A stretch of 33,487 nt of DNA from an uncultured Oscillospiraceae bacterium (GTDB lineage: Bacteria; Bacillota; Clostridia; Oscillospirales; Oscillospiraceae): the NCBI GenBank assembly GCA_934667815.1, contig CAKUMO010000026.1, positions 1 to 33,487 on the forward strand, written 5' to 3'. The translations under genes and the position numbers were made by a program. Of the stretch, positions 23,813 through 31,900 are shown one piece after another. The first letter of the stretch is position 1, and every line of letters starts with the position of its first letter. The notes under the pieces were generated by a model that made no database searches, was not told the DNA's origin, and saw only the letters and a list, made by a program, of their open reading frames with translations.

Positions 23813-25351
23813 TCAGAAGTGCTCACGCAGAGCTTCCATGCGGGCTGCAAGCCCGTCCAGCTCGCTTCCGCCGTCTTTAATACAACTGATGTCCTCATCC
23901 GGGAAGGTCGAACGAGTATAATATGCGCCGATCAGTGCGCCGAACAGGCCGGAAAGCAACCGGTCGTTCAGTGCCGCCGCCCCCTCCCTGAGGGTTTTCA
24001 TATAATCCTTTTCTCCGAGGGCAAAGATCCCGAGAAGCAGCGGCACAGAGGCCGTCAGCCGCTCCCGCGCACCAACCACGGAGAAATAGCTGCCGATTGC
24101 CGGGCCGACTGCCGCACCGCCGGCAAGCTGTCTGGCAAATTCCATACGCTTGCAGAGATCCGTACCGTCAGTAAGCCGTGCGTGCGCAAGCGCCTCGTAT
24201 GCAATCGTTTCCTCACAATTGCTGCTGTTCACGGCCGCATGGAGCGCCGCCATAAATGCGGTAGCCGCCTCAGCCTCGCCGGGTTCGCAGTGGTAGGCAC
24301 GGAACAAGGTCTCCGTCTGCGCACGTACCGTCTGCGCATCAGGCATCACGAACACGGCAGGCAAAACGGTATAGAGCAGCGCCTCGGCGGAGGTCTGCTC
24401 CGGCTTGCACAACGGGCGAACCAGCCGCTCAAGGTCGTCCGCGCCGCCGTTTTGCAGACAGGCAAGCAGGAATTCCCGCTGCGCCTGCACCGCGCCGCAC
24501 TCCTTGCTGCCGCTGTAGAGCGACGCGCCGAGCGCAGAGCCAATGAGGCCGCCGCGAATCTTGCGCCCGATCAAGGGGCTGCGCAGTCCGCGAAGGTCAG
24601 GGCGCTGCTCGGCATCTGCGCGGCTGGACTGGAAAATCGTGTAGCTGATGTCGCTTCGTTCAACAATATCGATGTACTCGACGAGGCGCTCCTCGTCCAT
24701 TCCGCAGATTCGATTGATCATCAGGGCAGGCTCATTCTGGCTGATCTGCAAGCGTTGGGCAATGTCCGCAGGGCAGTATAGCGCTTTTACGCGATCCACG
24801 GAATAGCTGAACTCCAGCCCCGCCTTCTGGCGAAGTACGGAATACAGCGAGCCGCGCTCCAGATCCTCGTTTCTGAGGTCGATGCCGTTGAGATAATCCT
24901 GCAGCAAAAAGGAGGTCTCGTGCGACATGGGCGTGCCGTCCACATAGCGGACGCGGCACACGCGCCAGACCTTTGCCGTTGCCGGAGCATGCAGACAGCG
25001 CGCGATCTTTTCGGGAATATCGATCAGCGAAACGTCGATCACCTTGCTGGTGAGGTCTCTGTCGCGGTGCTTGCTGCGAAAAGACGAGAAGCCGTCAAAA
25101 CGCTTGAAGTTGCCGATCTCCAGCGGGTGGACAATTACGAAGGTGCCCTTGCCCCGCTGCGTCTTGACCAGCTTCCGGCGCGTCAGCTCCTTAATCGCCT
25201 CGCTGATCGTTGCGCGGCTGACCGCATACTTCTTCGCAAGCTCCATCTGCGTGGGAATAATGTCGCCCGCTTTGTATACGCCTATTGTAATATCATTTGC
25301 AATCATATGGTAAATTTTCATATATGTTGACTGTTCAAAAGAAGTCTTCAT
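23813..25351 (-). CDS. GntR/UTRA regulator fused to a degenerate ADP-ribosylglycohydrolase-like domain
   Basis: A 512-residue protein with three parts. Residues about 8-75 are a GntR winged helix (GDIIPTQMELAKKYAVSRAT, then EAIKELTRRKLVKTQRGKGTF). Residues about 100-243 are a UTRA effector domain (VRYVDGTPMSHETSFLLQ; VEYIDIVERSD). Residues about 262-512 resemble the all-helical ADP-ribosylglycohydrolase fold: RKIRGGLIGSALGASL at its start and LLSGLFGALIGAYYTRSTFP near the end. Expected metal-binding aspartates are missing: GDALG reads GSALG, and the GGDTDT region reads GAALNDR. The extra domain is therefore more likely a ligand sensor than an enzyme. The ATG at 25351 has GGAGG seven bases upstream. 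First gene of the operon, behind two matching operator-like dyads. Confidence 0.87.
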   Translation of the reverse strand: MKTSFEQSTYMKIYHMIANDITIGVYKAGDIIPTQMELAKKYAVSRATISEAIKELTRRKLVKTQRGKGTFVIVHPLEIGNFKRFDGFSSFRSKHRDRDLTSKVIDVSLIDIPEKIARCLHAPATAKVWRVCRVRYVDGTPMSHETSFLLQDYLNGIDLRNEDLERGSLYSVLRQKAGLEFSYSVDRVKALYCPADIAQRLQISQNEPALMINRICGMDEERLVEYIDIVERSDISYTIFQSSRADAEQRPDLRGLRSPLIGRKIRGGLIGSALGASLYSGSKECGAVQAQREFLLACLQNGGADDLERLVRPLCKPEQTSAEALLYTVLPAVFVMPDAQTVRAQTETLFRAYHCEPGEAEAATAFMAALHAAVNSSNCEETIAYEALAHARLTDGTDLCKRMEFARQLAGGAAVGPAIGSYFSVVGARERLTASVPLLLGIFALGEKDYMKTLREGAAALNDRLLSGLFGALIGAYYTRSTFPDEDISCIKDGGSELDGLAARMEALREHF

Positions 25352-25364
25352 AACATTTCCTCCA

Positions 25365-25380
25365 AAATGCGTCAACATTT
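25365..25380. promoter_or_regulatory. Operator-like dyad 1
   Basis: AAATG-N6-CATTT, just downstream of the expected transcription start of the regulator gene. It matches dyad 2 in both half-sites and spacing. GntR-type repressors commonly bind such sites and regulate their own operon. Confidence 0.7.
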
Positions 25381-25388
25381 ATGGCTCG

Positions 25389-25417
25389 ATTATACGGTCG
25401 CATTTTTCAAATGTCAA
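25389..25417 (-). promoter_or_regulatory. Consensus promoter of the 12-gene operon
   Basis: On the minus strand: TTGACA (25412-25417), 17-base spacer, TATAAT (25389-25394). Both hexamers are perfect. Transcription should start near 25382. The strong promoter implies tight repression when substrate is absent. Confidence 0.92.
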
Positions 25418-25424
25418 TGCATTT
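25409..25424. promoter_or_regulatory. Operator-like dyad 2, overlapping the -35 box
   Basis: AAATG-N6-CATTT again, overlapping the -35 hexamer at 25412-25417. The centres of the two dyads are 44 bases apart, about four helical turns, which would put bound dimers on the same face of the DNA. A further half-match, AAAATGCGT, lies at 25491-25499. Confidence 0.7.
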
Positions 25425-25807
25425 ATCGGCATTGAAAAGAAGTTCAGTTGCCTGCACAAATCAGCACCTCAAAAATTGGGTAAACGTCACAAAATGCGTG
25501 TAAACCCAGTCATTTAATACAAAATAACTTCAAAATGTCTGGATGCGCAGTCTTTTTGCTTTCCGTGTCCGGTAGCAGAGCAATTTGTCTGTGCAAATCA
25601 AGGCCGCAAATAGCCGGACATTGCCGGCAGGCTCCGGCACGCTCCCTCCGGTGAACAGGCGTTCTTTGCATGACGGGAATTTTTCATTTTTTGAGGCTGT
25701 GTCATTCTGTATTGCATTTTTATGCATAATTTCATGCAAAAACGGAATTTTTGTGAATATAGTTAAAATAATTATGAATTAATTCTTAATTTTATATATT
25801 TCTATTC
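25425..25807. other. AT-rich gene-free control region
   Basis: About 380 bases with no convincing gene. The base composition is much more AT-rich than the surrounding coding DNA. It holds small dyads: ATTTG-N6-CAAAT (25583-25598), TGCAT-N4-ATGCA (25713-25726) and a TGCCGG/CCGGCA hairpin near 25620-25640. A minus-strand frame of 69 codons at 25530-25739 lacks family features. It separates the repressed operon from the protease promoter and may bind regulators. Confidence 0.6.
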
Positions 25808-25837
25808 TTGTGCTTTGCACATGTGCCGGAATATAAT
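25808..25837 (+). promoter_or_regulatory. Promoter for the large protease gene
   Basis: TTGTGC (25808-25813), 18-base spacer, TATAAT (25832-25837). A TGTGC-TTT-GCACA palindrome overlaps the -35 box and could be an operator. The leader to the ATG is about 60 bases. Confidence 0.65.
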
Positions 25838-25901
25838 AGAGCATTACAATTTTGCCTGTGCCGCGGGTCGGATGTCGGGTGAATGAGAAAGGATGTTGTT
25901 T

Positions 25902-28900
25902 ATGAAACAGACAAAACCGCGTCTGCTCGCCGCGCTTCTGGCGCTGGTGCTGGTGTTGACCTCTCTGCCGCTTACGGCAATGGCCACACCGGACACTGGA
26001 GACACCTGGAGCACGCTTCGCGTAGAGGACGTGACAGACACGCTCTCCGACGAAGATCGCAAGAGCATGTTTGAAGAAAACATGGATCCCAGCAAGGTTT
26101 CCGAATCCGAGCTTCCAAGCCCTGACGAAATCGTCAGCGTGATTGTGGAGCTGGACACGGACAGCCTGCTGGATGTCCGCAACCGTGTGAATTCCGCGAT
26201 GTCCATGATGGACTTCCAGCGCACACAGGCGGCGAAGGATCAGCTCTCCGAGATTGCCACCATGGAAGCCTCGGTCAAGGAGGCCATTGAGGCTGAGGGG
26301 ATCACGCCGGAGTACATATTCTCCTACGCGGCGATCATCAGCGGCTTCAGCGCAGAGGTCGCTTACGGAGACATTGACGCCATCGAAGCGGTAGACGGCG
26401 TCTCGCGCGTCGTTCTCTGCGAGACCTACTATCCCGACGTCATGGGCGATGCCACCTTGGGCGAGGCGCTCAGCGCCGCCGAGGTCGCCGCCTACTCCAA
26501 CAACACCGATTATCAGGGCGAAGGCATGCTCATCGGCATTCTGGACACCGGTCTGGATACCAACCATGAGGCGTTTGCCAACGCACCTGCCGTCCAGAAG
26601 CTGCAAAAGTCCGCACTGGAAAAGCTGCTGTACACCACTGAGGAGGTTGACGGCAAGATCAACGTCACGGCTTACAGCTATGCGGCGCTCTGGTACGCGC
26701 AGAACAAGAGCACCTCTACCCAGCTAAACCTGCTGACGGCGGACATGCTCTATCAGAGCGGCAAGGTCCCCTTTGCCTTTGACTATGCCGACGCGGATGC
26801 CGACGTCATCCCCAGTGCCGACGCCGTGACCAAATACGGCAACGACCACGGCACGCATGTTGCAGGCATCGCCGCAGGCAAAACCGTGGATGCCGACGGC
26901 AACGTGACCTTTGCCGGTCAGGCGCCCGAGGCACAGCTTGCCATTTTCAAGGTCTTTTCCGATTCGACCAGCGGTGCCTCCACCGACAAGATTCTGGCAG
27001 CCTTGAATGACGCACTGCTGCTGGATGTGGACGTCATCAACATGTCCCTGGGCAGCAGCGGCGGTTTCTCCCGCGAGGAGGATACCAGCGCCGTCGCCAA
27101 ATACTATGATCTGGTGAAGGCGGGCGGCATTCTGCTGAACGTCTCCGCAGGCAACGCCTATTCCTCCAGCTGGGGCGGCGCGAACGGCGACTATGCCTCC
27201 ACCTCCGACCCGGACACGGGCATCGTCGGCTCTCCCTCCTCCTATGATGCGTCTCTGACCGTTGCTTCTGTGAACACGGCGGCCTCCGCCGCTTTCCGCA
27301 CGGAGGCGGGACGCGTTCCTTATAACGACGTCAGCGGGCACGACTTCGCCGCGCTGCTGCTGGGCGAGGAAAGCACGAAATCCTTTGAATATGTGGTCGT
27401 CGGCGGCACCGGCGATACCGCAGACTATGAAGGTCTGGATGTCACCGGAAAGATCGCGCTGGTGCAGCGCGGCGGGCTGTCCTTTGAGCAGAAGCAGCTC
27501 AATGCGGCGGCAGCCGGCGCCGTAGCCTGTGTGATCTATAACAATCTGGACGGCTACCTCCTGAATATGTCCGTGACCGATTATCAGATTCCTACCGTCA
27601 GCATCAGCCACGCCAACGGCGTGGAAATGGCTGCGCAGGAAAGCAAGACCATCACCCTGTCCACCGAGGATAAGGGCGGCGTTGCCATGAGCGACTTCTC
27701 CTCCTGGGGTCCGCTGCCCTCCCTGGAGCTGAAGCCCGAGATCACGGCGCCCGGCGGCACGATTTATTCCTCTCTGCCCTTCGGCCAATACGGCTACATG
27801 AGCGGCACCTCCATGGCCTCGCCTTACATGGCCGGTGTCTCCGCCGCCATGAAGGAATACCTGAATCAGGTCTCCGCCGGTCTCTCCGCAACGGAAAAGC
27901 AGGTGCTGGCCAACCGGATCCTCATGAGCACCGCCGACATTCTCTATGACGATGCGGGCGTTGCCTACTCTCCCCGTAAGCAAGGCTCCGGCATGGCGAA
28001 TCTGTCCGCAGCGACCTCCACGCCGGCCTATCTGTATGTCCGCGGCTCCGAGCGCACCAAGATTGAGCTGGGCGACGACGCGAACCGCACCGGCATCTAT
28101 GATCTGAACTTTACCCTGAAAAACATGACCGCCGTCAGCCGCAGCTACACCGTCACGCCGCAGGTGCAGACGGAAACCGCGAGCGCCTCCGGCTACATTC
28201 TCCAGAAGGGTCATGTGCTGGAGCCGGAGGTCAGCCTCAGCGTTTCCGGCGGCACGCTGGACGGCAATACCGTGACCGTGGGCGGCAGCGGCGAAGCTAC
28301 CATCCATGTGAAGCTCCGCCTCAGCGAGTCCGATAAAGAATATCTGGCCAAGTTTGCCAACGGCATTTATGTGGAAGGCTTCGTGGAGCTGACCAACAAC
28401 GACGATCCCACGCTGTCCATCCCCTTCCTGGGCTTCTACGGCGATTGGAGCGAGGCTCCCATTCTGGAGGATGCCGACCTCTACAACGGCAAGCCCACCA
28501 AGATGTTTGCGACCACGCCCACCGGCGTGTACGCCATGATGTATGTCTTCCCTCTGGGAGCATATCCCTTTGAGCTTCCCGAAGGCTCCGCCGACCCCGG
28601 CATTTCCGCAGACCGGATCAGCGTTGATCTGGGCGGCGGCAACGGCATCGGAACCCTCTATTATCTCCAGGCCGGCATGCTGCGCGGTGCAAAGACCTCG
28701 TCCGGCACCATCGTAGACGCCGATACCGGCACGCTGTACAAGCAGTGGACCGAGACCAATGTCCGCAAGGCCATGTACGTTTCCTCCACCGGTAAGGTGC
28801 GCGGCGGAATGCTCGGCGATCCGTGGCCCGCACTCACCGGCAAGGAAATCGTTCTGATCCCCAGCAACACCCACATGACCTACACCGTCAACGCCTATGT

Positions 28901-31900
28901 CGACGGCGTGGACGCACAGCAGAACAAGAACGATACCTATTCCTTCGATTTCACCTCCGACGGCGAGATGCCGTACATTCTGGATCGGGACAAGCTGCAC
29001 TTCCGCACGGGCGACGACGGCCGAACCTATCTGGATGTGACGCTGGCGGACAACCTTGCGCTTGCCGGTGCAACGCTGTACTCCGCCGTGAAGAAAATGA
29101 ACTCCACCGGCGGCACCGAGATCGGCACCGGAAGCAACTATTATTCCGGCATTTTCCCGGCAGTCAAGGAAGACGGCACCACCCCCGGCGCCTACGAGGA
29201 ATATACCTACACCTTTGACGTGACGGATTTCTGCAAGGATCTCACCGAGGGCTGCTTCTACGTTGTGGCCTACGACTACGCGCTCAACCAGTGCGCTTAC
29301 CGCGTGTCGCTGCCTGCAAAGCCCGTTACCGAGATCAAGCTGGACAAGACCAGCCTGACGCTTCCCATCAACGGCTATGATACGCTGACGGCAAGCATTT
29401 CCCCGGAGGATGCCACCGACCAGCACCTGACCTGGAAGTCCTCGGACAGCACGGTCGTGGAGGTCCGCAGCGGCATACTGGCGGCCAAGAAGGCCGGCAC
29501 CGCGACCATCACGGCCTCCTCCACCGTCTGGCCTGACGTAACGGCCACCTGCGAGGTCACCGTCACCGAGGAAATCGGCCCGGCCGTTCCCATCTCCGAG
29601 CTGCGTCTGAACAAGACTGCTCTGACGATGGCCGAGGGCGGCACCAACACCGATGTCAAGCTCTATGCCTACGCTCCCTTCTATGCCACGGATCTGACGC
29701 TGGAGTGGACGTCGTCCGATACCAACGTCGTAACCGTGCAGCCCAACGGCCCTGCCGGGCAGTATCAGACGGCCTATGCCAAGATCGACGCTGTCGGCCC
29801 CGGCACGGCGACCGTCACCGCCAGCGTAAAGGCGACCGGCGCAAAGGCCGAGGTTGCAGTTACCGTTACCAAGGCATCTACCGTCGGCAGCTTCCAGATT
29901 GTCGGCGATACGCTGACGGCTTACAGCGGCAGCGAGTCCAATGTGACCGTGCCGGACGGCGTCCGGGTCATCGGCAAGGAGGCCTTTAAGGGCAACACCG
30001 GCATCATCACCGTTACCCTTCCCTCCACGGTGGAGGAGATCGACTACCGCGCGTTCTTCGGCTGCACCAACCTGAAATCCATCAATCTGCCGGAAACGCT
30101 CAAGATCCTTGAGGAGGGCGTGTTCCAGAACTGCAAGAATCTGGCAACCACCGGCTGCGCGAATGTGCTGCCCGCCGCGATCGAAGCCGTCGGTAAGAAA
30201 GCCTTCTACTCCTGCGGTCTGCTTGCAGGTGCGCTGGTTCTGCCGAAGGGCCTGACCACACTGGGCGAGGATTCCTTCTATGGCTGTGCCTCCCTGTCCG
30301 GCCTGACCATGCAAGACGGCTTCAACGGTCTGGCGGCCGCAGGCGGCCAGTTCAACGGCTGCGACGGTCTGCACTCCGTGACGCTGTCCTCCGACCTGAC
30401 GGAGCTTCCCCCGCGCACCTTCTTCGACTGCGGCCTGACAGAGCTGCCGGATCTGAAGAACGTGAGCAGCATCGGGCAGGCGTGCTTCCAGAGAAATGAC
30501 AAACTAACGGAGATCACCATCCCCGAATCGGTCACCACGCTGGCAGGCAATGCGTTTGCCTACTGCAACGGCCTGAAGAAGATCACCGTTCTGGGCGACC
30601 CCGCGCAGGGCAGCGGCGCCTTCTCCAAGAACACGGCTCTCACGGAGTTCGTTGCACCCAAGCTGACCTCTATCGGCAAGAACGCCTTTGAGGGCTGCAC
30701 GGCACTGACGACCTTTACCGTCCCCGACAACATCACCCTGATCGATGACTATGCCTTTAAGTCTTGCTCCGCACTGAAGGAGCTGGTTTTCCCCGCCACC
30801 TACAAGGCGCCCACACTGACCATGGGTCTGCTGGTATTCCAGTTCTGCAAGGCGTTCACCGGGATCGTCGTGCAGGACGGTGCAAACCTCCGGCTGGATT
30901 CCGACGGCGTCCTGTTCAGCGGCGACGGAAAAACCCTGATCGGCACGGTCGACACCTTTGCCGCCACTTCCTACACGGTTCCCGAGGGCGTGGAGCATAT
31001 CAGCGGCTACGCTTTCTATAAGAAAACCAAGCTCGCCGAGGTGACGCTGCCCGAGAGCCTGAAATCCATCGGCGATTCCGCTTTCCTCGGCTGCACCGCC
31101 CTGAAGGCCGTCGTGCTCCCCTCCGGTCTGGAAACGCTGGGTACTTACGCCTTCAGCGAATGCTCCGCGCTGACCACGGCGGACCTCGGCGATACGCTGA
31201 CGGCCATCCCCGACTGCGCCTTCAACAAGTGCACCGCGCTGACGAAGGTCGAGCTTCCGGCAACGGTCACAAGCATTGCCAGCAAGGCTTTCTACAGCGA
31301 CAGCAAGCTGACAGCCGTGGCCTTCCCCGAGGGTTTGACGGAGATCGGCAAGAGCGCCTTCTACGGCTGCTCCAAGCTGACCAAGGCGATCCTGCCGCAG
31401 TCCCTGACCACCATGGACACCGAAGCGTTCAGCGGCTGCTCCGCCCTGACCGAGATCGACTGCGGCGGCCTGACCGTGATCCCCGCCAAAGCCTTCCGCG
31501 GCGTTTCGAAGCTGGTCAAGCTGACCATGTCCGACGACGTGACGGGGATCGGCGATTCCGCGTTCAGCAACTGCTATCTCCTGAAGGATTTCGGCTGGCC
31601 CAGCCAACTGACGACGGTCGGCATCTCTGCCTTCACCGGCTGCCGCCTCTTGCAGAATTTCGACTTCTCCGGCACAAAGCTGGTCAGCATCGGCAAGGAG
31701 GCATTCTATCAGGCGTATGAAGCCCGGACGCTGAAATTCCCCGCCACGCTGCAAAGCCTCGGCGCACAGGCATTCGGCAATATGAACTATAACAAGACCG
31801 CCTACATCACCGAGGTCGCACTGCCCGCAGCCCTGACCGACCTCGCCAAGAACGCCTTTAACAAGGTCTCCGGCCTCAAGGCGCTGAACGTCGAGGAAGG

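Noticed and set aside
25530..25739. A 69-codon minus-strand frame in the divergent control region
   Set aside because: Low-quality composition, no family features, and no clear ribosome binding site.
26724..30374. A 1,216-codon open frame on the minus strand opposite the protease gene
   Set aside because: It is antisense to a clear coding frame with catalytic motifs and regular repeats. The protein is Gly/Val/Arg/His-rich without family features. Such frames arise where the sense gene uses GC-ending codons.
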